64,000 nt of DNA from Roseobacter sp. (GCA_015665415.1 JADFAE010000017.1:108080-172079), one strand, 5' to 3'; numbered from the stretch's first letter, positions 51,379 through 60,524 are shown. Made by a program: numbers and translations. The notes: generated by a model not told the origin, from the sequence alone.

Positions 51379-51397
51379 TGCGCAATAATATTGCGCA
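51379..51397. promoter_or_regulatory. perfect TGC/GCA palindrome upstream of phaB (candidate PhaR site)
   Basis: TGCGCAATA and TATTGCGCA form perfect 9-base arms around one base, 58 bases before the phaB start. PhaR, the polyhydroxybutyrate regulator of alphaproteobacteria, binds TGC/GCA-type dyads, so this is a good operator candidate. Confidence 0.55.
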
Positions 51398-51440
51398 ATG
51401 GATTTTTTGCCGCATCGCCGCACAAAGTGTCGCATCTGCA

Positions 51441-51452
51441 GCAAGTACTTGC
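51441..51452. promoter_or_regulatory. perfect 12-base palindrome in the phaA-phaB gap
   Basis: GCAAGTACTTGC is self-complementary and sits just downstream of the phaA terminator, about 120 bases before phaB. It shares the TGC/GCA ends of the neighbouring palindrome and could be a second regulator site. Confidence 0.42.
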
Positions 51453-51460
51453 GATGTAAA

Positions 51461-51488
51461 TAAAAAGGGCGCCCAGAGGGCGCCCTTT
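51461..51488 (-). terminator. terminator of phaA
   Basis: AAAGGGCGCCC and GGGCGCCCTTT form an 11-base stem with an AGA loop; on the minus strand it is followed by TTTTTATTT. It lies 24 bases past the phaA stop. Confidence 0.92.
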
Positions 51489-51511
51489 GTGATGTCATAT
51501 CTTGCAGCGCA

Positions 51512-52690
51512 TTATGGGCGCTCCACACACATGGCGACGCCCATACCGCCCCCAATGCAGAGTGTGGCAAGGCCTTTCTTGGCACCACGCCGCTTCATTT
51601 CAAACAGCAGGGTGTTCAGCACACGGCAGCCCGAAGCGCCGATGGGGTGTCCGATGGCGATGGCGCCCCCGTTGACGTTGACGATTTCTGGATCCCAGCC
51701 CATCTCTTTGTTGACGGCGCAGGCCTGAGCTGCGAAGGCCTCGTTGGCTTCGACCAGATCCAGATCAGAGGCGGACCAGCCAGCCTTCTCCAGGGCCTTG
51801 CGGGAGGCGTAGATCGGGCCCACGCCCATGATCGACGGGTCGAGCCCTGCGGTGGCATAAGAGGCGATGCGGGCCAGTGGTTCGATGCCGCGCTTTTCGG
51901 CGTCATCCGCACTCATCAGCAGGGTGGCCGCGGCACCGTCGTTCAGGCCCGAGGCATTGGCAGCGGTGACAGAGCCGCCGTCGCGCACAAAGGCCGGACG
52001 CAGTTTCTGCATCGCTTCCATGGTGGCACCATGACGGATGTATTCGTCCTGATCAACGATGGTTTCACCCTTGCGGGTCTTGACTGTAAAGGCGGTGATT
52101 TCGTCGACGAACTTGCCAGCTTTCTGTGCCGCTTCGGCCTTGTTCTGAGAGGCGACGGCAAAGGCGTCCTGCATGTCGCGGGAGATATCCCACTTGTTGG
52201 CGACATTCTCGGCGGTCTGGCCCATGTGGTAGTTGTTGAAGGCATCCCACAACCCGTCGCGGATCATGGTGTCGATGTATTTCATGTCGCCCATTTTGTG
52301 ACCGGCCCGCAGATGGGCGGCATGGGGGCTGAGGGTCATGCTTTCCTGGCCGCCAGCCGCCACAATCGAAGCGTCTCCCAGCTGAATGTGCTGGGCCCCA
52401 AGAGCAACGGCGCGCAGACCGGAGCCGCAGACCTGATTGATGCCCCAGGCCGCGCTTTCCTGCGGCAGACCAGCGTTGATATGCGCCTGACGCGCAGGGT
52501 TCTGCCCCTGGGCCGCGGTCAGGACCTGACCAAGGATGGTCTCGCTGACCTCTGATTTGTCGATGCCGGCGCGCGCAACAACCGCCTCGAGAACGGCTGT
52601 ACCCAGATCATGGGCCGGGGTATTGGCGAAAGCGCCGCCAAAACTGCCGACGGCGGTACGCGCGGCGGATGCAATTACAACATTGGTCAT
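51512..52690 (-). CDS. phaA: acetyl-CoA acetyltransferase (beta-ketothiolase)
   Basis: The 392-residue thiolase shows the nucleophile loop NQVCGSGLRAVALG, NVNGGAIAIGHPIGASGCR and the C-terminal catalytic CIGGGMGVAM. It joins two acetyl-CoA into acetoacetyl-CoA, the first step of polyhydroxybutyrate synthesis, and can run in reverse in degradation. phaB follows on the same strand after its own terminator. Confidence 0.95.
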   Translation of the reverse strand: MTNVVIASAARTAVGSFGGAFANTPAHDLGTAVLEAVVARAGIDKSEVSETILGQVLTAAQGQNPARQAHINAGLPQESAAWGINQVCGSGLRAVALGAQHIQLGDASIVAAGGQESMTLSPHAAHLRAGHKMGDMKYIDTMIRDGLWDAFNNYHMGQTAENVANKWDISRDMQDAFAVASQNKAEAAQKAGKFVDEITAFTVKTRKGETIVDQDEYIRHGATMEAMQKLRPAFVRDGGSVTAANASGLNDGAAATLLMSADDAEKRGIEPLARIASYATAGLDPSIMGVGPIYASRKALEKAGWSASDLDLVEANEAFAAQACAVNKEMGWDPEIVNVNGGAIAIGHPIGASGCRVLNTLLFEMKRRGAKKGLATLCIGGGMGVAMCVERP

Positions 52691-52803
52691 TTATTTGGGT
52701 CCTCTGCCATCAAATTCTTACGTGAAACATGCCCTGAATATTGGCCCGCATTGGCCGCAACAGGTCACATCTCCCCCTCCCACTTTGGGACAGATATAGC
52801 GTT

Positions 52804-52821
52804 TTGCTGCAGGTGCAGCAA
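52804..52821. promoter_or_regulatory. perfect dyad upstream of phaA (candidate PhaR site)
   Basis: TTGCTGCA-GG-TGCAGCAA has perfect 8-base arms and contains CTGC-N4-GCAG, the type of site described for PhaR in related bacteria. It lies 114 bases before the phaA start, in the gap with the EAL-protein gene. That 282-base gap shows no ORF. Confidence 0.58.
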
Positions 52822-52972
52822 TTGACAGGGTGTCTCAGGCATCGGCCTTGAGTCAACTCAGATATGCAGAAAATGAAAAATCCACTCCGGATGAAACTCG
52901 GAATGGCTGGTTTTTGCTGCGATGCAGCGCTCTTTTTCTAGCGCTGGCAACGGCTTGGCGCAGGGGGCAGGC

Positions 52973-53815
52973 TCAGGCGCGGTTTCTCTGCTTCAACTCT
53001 TCCAGCCAAGGGGGCGATACCGTCGGCGCGCCGTAGAGGAAGCCCTGCAGGCAGTCGACCCCTATGGAGACCAGATATTCGGCCTCTTGCTGGGTTTCAA
53101 CGGATTCCGCCACGATCAGCATGTCGAATTGCTTGGCGATCCCCACCAGGGCGCAGGTCACGGCCTGATTGCCGGGGTTGTCGCAGATGCCGCGAATGAA
53201 CTGGCCGTCGATTTTTACGGCGTCAAAGAAGAACTCGCGGAAATGGCCAATCGCAGTGGTGCCAGCGCCAAAGTTATCGAGGGCAAAGGCAATACCATGT
53301 TTCTGCATCCGGTCCATAAAGTCGATGACCAGTTCCGGGGTGTCCATGGCGGAGGCTTCAGTGATCTCCAGCACCAGGCGTTCACCGATGGCCGCGTCTT
53401 TTTTCAGGAAACTTTCCAGTACTTTGGACCAGCGGCGATATCCGATGGAGCGGGCGGACATATTGATGGAGAGGCGGATCTGCGGTGATTTCATCAATGC
53501 GCGTAGACCGTGCTGTAGCGCCAGGCAGTCGAGCTCGCGGCCGATTTCCTTGTCCTGCACCACATGCATGAATTCGCGGGCGGGAATCACTCGACCGGTG
53601 GCATCCAGCACCCGGATGTAACCTTCGTAAAATGCGGTGCCATGGGGCGGCATCGCCTGCATCACCGGCTGATAGGCCAGCATGGTCTGGTCATGTTTGA
53701 CGGCCTCGGCCACCATATCCAGCGTTGAACGATCCCGCGACACCACGGCTGCGGAGATGGGATCTTCAGCGCCTTCGGGCATGTTTGCCCGTCTCAACTT
53801 GTGTTTGTTGATCAC
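52973..53815 (-). CDS. EAL-domain protein with altered active-site residues
   Basis: A GTG at 53815 with AGGGGA upstream gives 280 residues; ATG 53782 is the alternative. The EAL fold covers the protein: YEGYIRV (in place of EALLR), LSINMS, LVLEITEAS, LDNFGAG (in place of DDFGTG), VKIDGQF and VAESVET. The Glu, Asn, Lys and last Glu remain, but the second Asp of the DD pair is Asn. It may have weak or no cyclic-di-GMP phosphodiesterase activity and act as a sensor or adaptor. No GGDEF or PAS domain is attached. Confidence 0.85.
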   Translation of the reverse strand: MINKHKLRRANMPEGAEDPISAAVVSRDRSTLDMVAEAVKHDQTMLAYQPVMQAMPPHGTAFYEGYIRVLDATGRVIPAREFMHVVQDKEIGRELDCLALQHGLRALMKSPQIRLSINMSARSIGYRRWSKVLESFLKKDAAIGERLVLEITEASAMDTPELVIDFMDRMQKHGIAFALDNFGAGTTAIGHFREFFFDAVKIDGQFIRGICDNPGNQAVTCALVGIAKQFDMLIVAESVETQQEAEYLVSIGVDCLQGFLYGAPTVSPPWLEELKQRNRA

Positions 53816-54040
53816 TCGAATTCCCCTGATGCTGCCATCGTCTTGTCAAATAATGCGTCACCAGAGACTGTCGTGCAAAAGGGTGAATTGAGACTTAAAC
53901 TTAAAATTTTACAAAAGCCTCGGGATGGTCTGGGCAGGGGCGACCGCTAGGGTCGGCCTCAATTTTTGTTAGGTTCTGCCAGAGAGTCAATATGCCATGG
54001 GTATGGCTTATTATATACGAGAAACGTTTTGATTGTTTTT

Positions 54041-55255
54041 ATGCGATTTTTGATTGTTGGCTTGCTTTGCATTTTTTCACAATCTGCGGGGGCGGAAGGT
54101 TTGGAAGGGGGGCCTGTGGAAACCATCAGCGACCGCCCCGTGCTCCCGGTGGGGCCATTGGTCAATTCGATCCCGAAGCCAGTTCTGGAGCAGGCTTATG
54201 ACGCGGCGCGCACCGAGTTGGACTGGTATTTTGAGGATTTGGAAACAATTCGGATCGGTGTCGAAAAACTTGTCATTGATGGGAGTGATGAAGGGGATTT
54301 TTCGAAAATCAGGCAGTTGCGTCGCTCTGCTTTGCTTTTGATTCCCAAACTGGAGGCGAGCAACCGATCCTCCAAGGAATCCTTGGTGCGAAAGCAATAT
54401 GACTATGAAGACCTGAAGTACGAGCTTTCGAGGTTTCAGTCACGGATGCGGGTTATGGAAGCTGACCGTAGCGAACTTGAGCGTCTTCTCGCGGAGCAAG
54501 ACATCCATCAGTCGGTTCTTGATAACCTGGGGGAGACGCCTCAACGGCACCAAGATGCCTCAACAAGGCATGACGACGTTCAGAGCCGGTTGGATCAAAT
54601 GCCCCCAAGTGTCTCGTATTTCGAGCGCGAAAGCGCCCGACTGAAAGAGGTGAACTCGCAAAATGTAGCGCAAGAGCCAATTCTCGGGGGCGAAATCGAG
54701 GCCTTGAAAAGATCTGTCAGACGAAGTGATGAATTTCTACAGAAAGCACGGGAATACCAGGACCACCTCGACCTGATCATTCACGAAGTCCTGATCCCCT
54801 TTAAGGCAGGGAATGATTTCAGATCGGAAACAGCCAAGATCTTTGCAGCCCTTGTCGCGGCGGTAATTGTTGGCTTTTTTGTCATCGCATGGCTGGACGA
54901 AAAGGTACGTCAGTCCATTTTCTCCAGCCAATCAGGTATCCAGTTTTTGACCCTGTTTTCTCTGGTGATTGCCATCATACTTTTTGGCATCACAGGGATC
55001 TTGCAAGACAAAGAGCTGGCGGCTTTGTTGGGTGGCTTGTCGGGGTACATCCTCGGTCGGGTTGGCAGCGGCGACGGCGGGGCATCCTCCGCGCAGGCTC
55101 CTCAAGCTCCAGTTCCTGCGCCTGCCCCCCCCCTGCGCCTCCCCCTGGACCGGTCACGGCCGTCGATACTGTCACTGGCGTTTCAGGCCAGGACAGTCTG
55201 GCGCAACAAGATACCAGGCCCGGTGGGGGAACAGGTTAGCAATTTGTTTGGCTAG
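54041..55255 (+). CDS. exported coiled-coil membrane protein, unknown function
   Basis: ATG 54041 (MRFLIVGLLCIFSQSAGAEG) starts with a signal peptide; the track's start at 53966 is in AT-rich leader. Of 404 residues, about 45-260 are charged helices with coiled-coil character. Two membrane helices follow (IFAALVAAVIVGFFVIAWL; FLTLFSLVIAIILFGITGIL), then a Gly-rich hairpin and a Pro/Ala-rich tail. The tail crosses a run of nine C (55125-55133); one extra C would give a more regular APPPAPPPGPVTAVD tail ending at 55239. Lower GC than neighbours. No family recognised. Confidence 0.7.
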   Translation: MRFLIVGLLCIFSQSAGAEGLEGGPVETISDRPVLPVGPLVNSIPKPVLEQAYDAARTELDWYFEDLETIRIGVEKLVIDGSDEGDFSKIRQLRRSALLLIPKLEASNRSSKESLVRKQYDYEDLKYELSRFQSRMRVMEADRSELERLLAEQDIHQSVLDNLGETPQRHQDASTRHDDVQSRLDQMPPSVSYFERESARLKEVNSQNVAQEPILGGEIEALKRSVRRSDEFLQKAREYQDHLDLIIHEVLIPFKAGNDFRSETAKIFAALVAAVIVGFFVIAWLDEKVRQSIFSSQSGIQFLTLFSLVIAIILFGITGILQDKELAALLGGLSGYILGRVGSGDGGASSAQAPQAPVPAPAPPLRLPLDRSRPSILSLAFQARTVWRNKIPGPVGEQVSNLFG

Positions 55256-55337
55256 ACGAATTTGAGAGCTACCGCTTGAAGGTGGCCTAAACCTCCCCTC
55301 GTGGAGCGCCGTAAGCTCCTTTGGATGTGGTCAGGGC

Positions 55338-56264
55338 TCAGAACCCGGGCGTGCCCCTGTCATTGGGGTTGCGGATCAGGTGCTTGGCCTTGATCGTCTC
55401 AGAATTATCGCGGCTGCCATCATGGCTGTAGCCCGGTGGGGCCAGCGCATAGAGCAACCTTTGTTTCCAGCTGAGACCGGGTTGCGTCACATCCCGATAG
55501 ATCGCCACCCATTCATGAAAGGCGACGCGTAGCGGGTTGAAACTGGCGATGTTGAAGACCAGCCCATAGTCCACAGGATCGTCTTTCTGCTCGGGAACAA
55601 AGGTGCCAAAGATCTTGTCCCAAATGATAAATACTCCGGCGTAGTTGCAATCCAGATACCGCGGGTTGCGGCCGTGGTGGGCGCGGTGATGGCTGGGGGT
55701 GTTCATCACCGCTTCGAACCAGCGGGGCATTTTGCCGATGGCCTCGGTGTGGATCCAGAACTGATAGACGAGGTTGATGCCCCCCACAAACAGGACCAGT
55801 GCCGGATGAAAGCCCAAGAGCACCAGGGGCGCGCGGATGATCATGATAAAGGAAAAGGTGCCGGTCCAGGTCTGGCGCAGCGCCGTGGTCAGGTTGTAGT
55901 GCTGGCTGGAGTGATGATTGACATGGCTGGCCCAGACCCAGCGGATGCGATGGCCAAGACGATGCACCCAGTAGTAGCGCAGGTCATCCAGTACAAAGCA
56001 AAGAATGATCACCCAGATCGAGGTGCCCAGATCCAGCGGCGTGATCCGCCACAGCACCATGAAGAACCCCCAGGCTATGAACCCCAGCAGAATGCCGGAG
56101 GCGACGCTGCCTGCGCCCATGATGAGTGAGGTCACCGCATCGCGGGTCTCATAGCGCCCGCCGCGTCCCTTGATCGCGATCCACAGAAACTCGGCCAGGA
56201 TGGCGGCGATGAAAAAGGGCACCGCCCATTGGGTGACATCCGGGTAAGAGAGGCTGTCCATCAT
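55338..56264 (-). CDS. sterol desaturase / fatty acid hydroxylase family protein
   Basis: The 308-residue membrane protein shows the histidine clusters of the family: HRLGH, HVNHHSSQHYN, FWIHTE and NTPSHHRAHHGRNPRYLDCNYAG. These bind two irons for hydroxylation or desaturation of a lipid. Bacterial members act on diverse lipids, so substrate is open. Two adjacent ATGs (56264, 56261) are possible starts. The gene overlaps the stop of the upstream small membrane gene. Confidence 0.88.
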   Translation of the reverse strand: MMDSLSYPDVTQWAVPFFIAAILAEFLWIAIKGRGGRYETRDAVTSLIMGAGSVASGILLGFIAWGFFMVLWRITPLDLGTSIWVIILCFVLDDLRYYWVHRLGHRIRWVWASHVNHHSSQHYNLTTALRQTWTGTFSFIMIIRAPLVLLGFHPALVLFVGGINLVYQFWIHTEAIGKMPRWFEAVMNTPSHHRAHHGRNPRYLDCNYAGVFIIWDKIFGTFVPEQKDDPVDYGLVFNIASFNPLRVAFHEWVAIYRDVTQPGLSWKQRLLYALAPPGYSHDGSRDNSETIKAKHLIRNPNDRGTPGF

Positions 56265-56707
56265 GAGGGTCGTCCTGCTGTGTTGCTCTGCTCGCCAGAG
56301 GCCGCATCAAAGGATTGCGCCGCGATTATGCGGTGCCATTGTTCGATTTCGGCTGGGTTCAATCGAAGATTTGCCCGCGGCGCGCCAAAATCGCTGAACT
56401 GCAGCTGCAACCCCCGTGCCGTCTTCGAAAGGTGGAGGTGTTGCAAGTCGCGGGCGACGGCGTCGGCCCCAAAGGACCAGACCAGCCCCAGCGGTGGTTG
56501 ACCGGCTTCAGGGGCCACCAGCGCAGCCTTGCCATTCTGGGCCACCAGAACCCGGGCGGCGGGCTGTTCGGGAAATTGGCGGCTCCAGGCTGCGCGGGCC
56601 TTGCCCTCATCCAGATAGGTCTGTCTGGAGCGACCGGTCAGATGCAGCAAAACCGCCACCGCGGCAATGCCCCCAACAACAAGTATCAACAAGATCTGCA
56701 GCGGCAT
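56261..56707 (-). CDS. small membrane-anchored protein, unknown function
   Basis: ATG 56707, after GGGAGGGCGTG, gives 148 residues; the track's longer version begins upstream. One N-terminal helix (ILLILVVGGIAAVAVLLHLTG) is followed by a soluble domain with ARVLVAQNGKAALVAPEAG and LNPAEIEQWHRII. No family recognised. It is coupled to the hydroxylase gene by overlap. Confidence 0.7.
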   Translation of the reverse strand: MPLQILLILVVGGIAAVAVLLHLTGRSRQTYLDEGKARAAWSRQFPEQPAARVLVAQNGKAALVAPEAGQPPLGLVWSFGADAVARDLQHLHLSKTARGLQLQFSDFGAPRANLRLNPAEIEQWHRIIAAQSFDAASGEQSNTAGRPS

Positions 56708-56832
56708 CACGCCCTCCCTTGCCGCAGAATGAAGAGACTTGGGGCGCTCTGTCAAAGGTGGCGTGGCGGCAAGGGCATTTCGGGCCTGCGCTGTGGAAGC
56801 CTGGCCGAGGTTTGGCCGCAGCCAAGTGGGGG

Positions 56833-57171
56833 TCAGGAGGATGACATCTGCGGGCGGCGATCCAGGACCTCCATCCGCACCACGCGCTCGACAAAGGGCA
56901 CCAGTCCTTGGGGGCCAGAGGCGCGATCCTTGAGATGGATAGAGAGGTCGGGGCGCAGCATGGCGATCAATCCAATGAGATCGCCACGCACCTGATCATC
57001 CAGTCCCGCGCCCATGATGACGCAGGCAATACGTGGCTCACACTCCAACTGGCGCACGGTCTCAGCGTGGTCATGGGCGCCCAGCCACTGAATGGGCAGA
57101 TGATCCAGCTCCTGGGCCACATTGCCGATCACATGCGGCAGTTTTCCAATCAACAGTACAACGGGGTGCAT
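56833..57171 (-). CDS. hypothetical protein, possible receiver-like fold
   Basis: ATG 57171, preceded by GGAGGAACACGAG, gives 112 residues. The order of strands and helices (VVLLIGKLPHVIGNVAQEL; CVIMGAGLDDQVRGDLIGLIAMLRPDLSIHL) recalls a small alpha-beta domain, but no phospho-acceptor Asp pattern is convincing. Function unknown. It lies 125 bases before the next gene on the same strand. Confidence 0.62.
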   Translation of the reverse strand: MHPVVLLIGKLPHVIGNVAQELDHLPIQWLGAHDHAETVRQLECEPRIACVIMGAGLDDQVRGDLIGLIAMLRPDLSIHLKDRASGPQGLVPFVERVVRMEVLDRRPQMSSS

Positions 57172-57255
57172 CTCGTGTTCCTCCAAATGGGCTGCCCGAA
57201 TTGCAACCCTCTAGTAGGAATAAAGCTAGTGCAAAAGAGGATCGGGGAAAGCCTT

Positions 57256-57888
57256 CTATTCAGGGCGTGTAATATGTATCACGTTACAAGTATGACCGTT
57301 TTTATCTATGATGCTGTCCAAAATAAGGGCTGATGTCTGCTCAGCCATGTTTTCGACATTCTCTTTGCATGCACTTATGGCAGCTGTTGTTGCGCCGACT
57401 TCACTGTCATAATCCCAGCTATAGCCTGAAGACCCGTTTGCTGTTGCCGCGAAGGCGCCGAACTTTCCATTCCTATGTTTCGTCCGGTACCTGTTAAACC
57501 GAATGTTGACTGATTGGCCAAGAGTCATTCCCTGCTTGGTTGTCGGGGATTTTGGGCGCACCGTTGCATAGAGTTCGCAGTTGGATGGATTTTGCGATTT
57601 CAACTGACACAGCTTCAGTGCGTTTCGCATGGCACCCTCAATGGTAGACGCATTCCAGAAACTAGCGCTCAGTTCTTCGCCTCAATTCACATAGAGTGCG
57701 CCATTGAAACGTGCATGCTTTCGGAAATACCGCATCTTTTTGCTTAAACTGCCCCTCAGGCGGTTTTCAGAGTGAAGCTGGAGTTCGGCTTTGGTGCCCT
57801 CAAAAAGAAATGGATTGGCCGCATCAGCGGGTATAGCAATCGAAGCGGAGGCGGCGAAGAAAACTGCGCCCAGTATGTAATTTTTCAA
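57256..57888 (-). pseudogene. secreted repeat protein (DUF4189-like) interrupted by in-frame TGA
   Basis: The track shows two ORFs (57682-57888 and 57256-57630). Direct translation shows they lie in one frame, with 17 sense codons between them, separated only by a TGA at 57682-57684. Together they give a signal peptide (MKNYILGAVFFAASASIAIPADA) and two similar units: FNGALYVN-stop-GEELSASFWNAS...ALKLCQ, and FGAFAATANGSSGYSWDYDS...ISACK, with paired Cys. The pattern recalls DUF4189-like domains. Either a broken gene or a sequencing error. The DNA is AT-richer than the surroundings. Confidence 0.65.
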
Positions 57889-58061
57889 ATGAAATTCCTC
57901 TTAATAATGACGCGGCACGTAGCGAGATAGCTCCATCAAGTGTTACTATCCATAGTTGTGAGCTCCTTCAAGATCCACCTTGAACTAAAGGGGCTTTGTG
58001 AAGCGTCAAAGATGACGCCTGTTTGTAGTTGTCCAGCCCTGTCGCGCCTTGAGTGGTGCAA

Positions 58062-58091
58062 AGAAAAACCGCCCCAAAGTCATGGGGCGGT
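58062..58091 (-). terminator. terminator of the TlpA-like gene
   Basis: On the minus strand ACCGCCCCA pairs with TGGGGCGGT around a 6-base loop and is followed by TTTTTCTTT. It lies 42 bases past the TlpA-like stop. The rest of the 57889-58132 gap has no credible gene. Confidence 0.9.
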
Positions 58092-58132
58092 GTCGACAGT
58101 AAGATATTTTCGGCGCTGTCGAGATATTTAAT

Positions 58133-58732
58133 TTAGTTTTCGTCCAAAGGGCCAATCATTGCCGCAACAATGGCCTTTGCGCTATCCGAATTCCATTCGG
58201 CGTCGCCCAGCAGACGGGCGACCTCTTTGCCGTCGCGGTTCAGCAAAACGGTGATGGGCAGGCCGATCACCGCCATTTCACGGGCCAGCGCCTGTTTGGG
58301 ATCCTGATGGCGGGGCAGGTTGGTGATGCCGTTTTCGTCAAAGAACTTTGCGACCCCGGCCGGCGTGTTGCGGCCGGTGGCAATGGTGAGAACCTCGAAG
58401 TCGTCACCGCCAAATTCTTCCTGCAATTCTGACAGCTGCGGCATTTCCTTGCGGCAGGGCGCGCACCAGGTGGCCCAGAAATTCAGCACCACCACCTTGC
58501 CCTGGTAATCGGCCAGGCTGGCCATGCCGGTTTCATCCTCAAGGAAGAATTCCGCGTCAGAGACATCGCGCGGGGTGGAATGTATCACCAGCCGCTTGAG
58601 GCTGCCGTCGCGCAGGGCCTCCAGCTGGGCCACATCCGCAGATCTGTCAGTGGCAGTAGCAGGGGTAACCCAGGCCGCATTTGCACCCAGGCTCAGAGCG
58701 ATATAAAGGGAAAGGTGACGTAACAGACGCAT
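58133..58732 (-). CDS. TlpA-type periplasmic thiol-disulfide oxidoreductase
   Basis: The 199-residue protein has a signal peptide ([20 protein letters not shown]) and a thioredoxin domain with [22 protein letters not shown], the active site WCAPC. A cis-Pro segment [14 protein letters not shown] follows. Such proteins reduce disulfides in the periplasm, often for cytochrome or copper-protein maturation. It is divergent from argH with 20 bases between starts. Confidence 0.9.
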   Translation of the reverse strand: MRLLRHLSLYIALSLGANAAWVTPATATDRSADVAQLEALRDGSLKRLVIHSTPRDVSDAEFFLEDETGMASLADYQGKVVVLNFWATWCAPCRKEMPQLSELQEEFGGDDFEVLTIATGRNTPAGVAKFFDENGITNLPRHQDPKQALAREMAVIGLPITVLLNRDGKEVARLLGDAEWNSDSAKAIVAAMIGPLDEN

Positions 58733-58752
58733 ATTATCTCCGGGATTCCACC

Positions 58753-60147
58753 ATGACAGATCAAGCCTCGAACCAGATGTGGGGCGGCCGTTTCGCCGCT
58801 GGCCCAGACGCGATCATGGAGGCGATCAACGCCTCGATCGGCTTTGACAAGCGGATGGCTGCACAAGACATTGCTGGCTCCAGGGCCCATGCGGCGATGT
58901 TGGCCGCTACAGGCGTTATAAGCGATAACGACGCCGAGGCAATTCGGGAAGGGCTGCTCACGGTCTTGTCAGAGATCGAGACCGGAACATTCCAGTTTTC
59001 TGCCGCGCTGGAAGACATCCACATGAATGTTGAGGCGCGCCTGAAAGAGGTGATCGGTGAACCGGCGGGGCGTCTGCACACCGGCCGGTCGCGCAACGAT
59101 CAGGTGGCAACGGACTTCAAACTCTGGGTGCGTGATCAACTGGATGCCGCCGAGTCGGGCCTCCTGGCGCTGATCAAGGCGCTGCTGACCCAGGCCGAGG
59201 CCGGGGCCGATTGGGTGATGCCGGGCTTTACCCATCTGCAAGTGGCGCAGCCGGTGACCTGGGGCCATCACATAATGGCCTATGTGGAGATGTTAGGCCG
59301 CGATTTGTCGCGGGTGCGCGATGCCCGCGCCCGGATGAACGAAAGCCCCCTGGGTGCGGCGGCCCTGGCCGGGACCTCCTTTCCGATCGACCGTGACATG
59401 ACAGCATCGGCGCTTGGCTTTGACCGTCCGGCGGCCAACTCGCTGGATGCGGTCTCTGATCGCGACTTCGCGCTTGAGTTCCTGTCTTGTGCTTCGATCA
59501 GCGCGGTGCACCTGTCGCGCTTTGCCGAAGAGCTGGTGATCTGGTCCTCGGCGCAGTTCCGTTTTGTCACCCTGTCGGATCGGTTCTCGACGGGATCGTC
59601 GATCATGCCGCAGAAAAAGAACCCCGATGCGGCAGAGTTGATCCGCGCCAAGGTGGGCCGGATTTTTGGTGCCAACACCGCGCTGATGATGGTGATGAAG
59701 GGGCTGCCCTTGGCCTATTCCAAGGACATGCAGGAAGACAAGGAACAGGTCTTTGATGCTGCCGACAACTGGATGCTGGCACTGGCGGCGATGGAAGGCA
59801 TGGTCAAGGACATGAGTGCCAACCGCGCCGAACTGGCCGCGGCCGCGGCCACCGGGTTCTCCACGGCCACCGATCTGGCCGACTGGCTGGTGCGGGTTCT
59901 GGGCCTGCCGTTCCGCGATGCCCATCACGTCACCGGGTCGCTGGTGGCGCTGGCCGAGGGGCGCGGCTGTGACCTGCCGGATCTGTCCCTGGAAGACATG
60001 CAGGGCGTGCATGCTGAGATCACCGAAGATGTCTTTACCGTGTTGGGCGTCGAAAACTCGGTCAACTCGCGGATGTCTTACGGTGGTACTGCCCCGGCGC
60101 AAGTTCGCGCCCAGGTGGCCCGCTGGACTGAAATTCTAGCGGAGTGA
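58753..60147 (+). CDS. argH: argininosuccinate lyase
   Basis: ATG 58753 ([14 protein letters not shown]) gives 464 residues, normal for ArgH; the track's start 24 codons upstream runs into tlpA. The fumarase/lyase signature [20 protein letters not shown] is intact, as are [18 protein letters not shown] and [18 protein letters not shown]. It splits argininosuccinate to arginine and fumarate. Two tiny lipoprotein genes and lysA follow on the same strand. Confidence 0.96.
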   Translation: MTDQASNQMWGGRFAAGPDAIMEAINASIGFDKRMAAQDIAGSRAHAAMLAATGVISDNDAEAIREGLLTVLSEIETGTFQFSAALEDIHMNVEARLKEVIGEPAGRLHTGRSRNDQVATDFKLWVRDQLDAAESGLLALIKALLTQAEAGADWVMPGFTHLQVAQPVTWGHHIMAYVEMLGRDLSRVRDARARMNESPLGAAALAGTSFPIDRDMTASALGFDRPAANSLDAVSDRDFALEFLSCASISAVHLSRFAEELVIWSSAQFRFVTLSDRFSTGSSIMPQKKNPDAAELIRAKVGRIFGANTALMMVMKGLPLAYSKDMQEDKEQVFDAADNWMLALAAMEGMVKDMSANRAELAAAAATGFSTATDLADWLVRVLGLPFRDAHHVTGSLVALAEGRGCDLPDLSLEDMQGVHAEITEDVFTVLGVENSVNSRMSYGGTAPAQVRAQVARWTEILAE

Positions 60148-60219
60148 AGGCGCGGCTGACCGGGATTGCCAGATTGGGGCCGAGTCAGCCAGATTCCGCC
60201 AAAAGGTGTTAAAAACAGC

Positions 60220-60245
60220 GCGCAGAGCTTGTTTGGGCTCTGCGC
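60220..60245 (+). other. hairpin between argH and the first small lipoprotein gene
   Basis: GCGCAGAGC and GCTCTGCGC form a perfect 9-base stem with an 8-base loop, but no T-run follows on the plus strand. It may stabilise the argH 3' end or lower read-through into the lipoprotein genes. Confidence 0.55.
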
Positions 60246-60294
60246 AACCCCAGATTGGTGCTACCTTCCAGGGAAGGTCATGAGTGGAGATAAG

Positions 60295-60474
60295 ATGATG
60301 CGCGAATGGATGTTTGGCCTGATAGGTCTGGCGCTGTTGAGCGCCTGTGGCGTTGACGGAGAGCCACTGCGCCCGTCGCTCAATGCCGGGGTTGGAGTCT
60401 CCAATAGCGGTGTCCATGCGGGCGGCTCGGTTGGTCTGCACAAGGGGCCGCTGAATATCTTCCTTGGGTTTTAG
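60295..60474 (+). CDS. small lipoprotein (59 residues)
   Basis: ATG 60295, with GGAG upstream, gives MMREWMFGLIGLALLSACGV: a lipoprotein signal with lipobox LLSAC. The mature part is Gly/Ser-rich (LNAGVGVSNSGVHAGGSVGL). An ATG at 60280 with GGAAGG upstream is also possible. Comparable small lipoproteins between argH and lysA are common in this group. Function unknown. Confidence 0.75.
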   Translation: MMREWMFGLIGLALLSACGVDGEPLRPSLNAGVGVSNSGVHAGGSVGLHKGPLNIFLGF

Positions 60475-60492
60475 CAACACCGCCTTTTGGCA

Positions 60493-60524
60493 ATCCCGCC
60501 GGTTCCTGAGGAAACCAGCGGGAT
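60493..60524. other. hairpin between the two small lipoprotein genes
   Basis: ATCCCGC and GCGGGAT form a 7-base outer stem, with further pairing of GGTTCC and GGAAACC inside. No T-run follows. Confidence 0.45.

Noticed and set aside
53930-53965. Imperfect hairpin followed by a short T-run between the EAL gene and the coiled-coil protein gene, as a possible small RNA terminator
   Set aside because: The stem has a bulge, the T-run is offset and no transcript start is visible.
57682-57684. In-frame TGA as a selenocysteine codon
   Set aside because: No SECIS-like hairpin was recognised just downstream, and the second repeat has no Cys at the matching position; a lesion or sequencing error is simpler.
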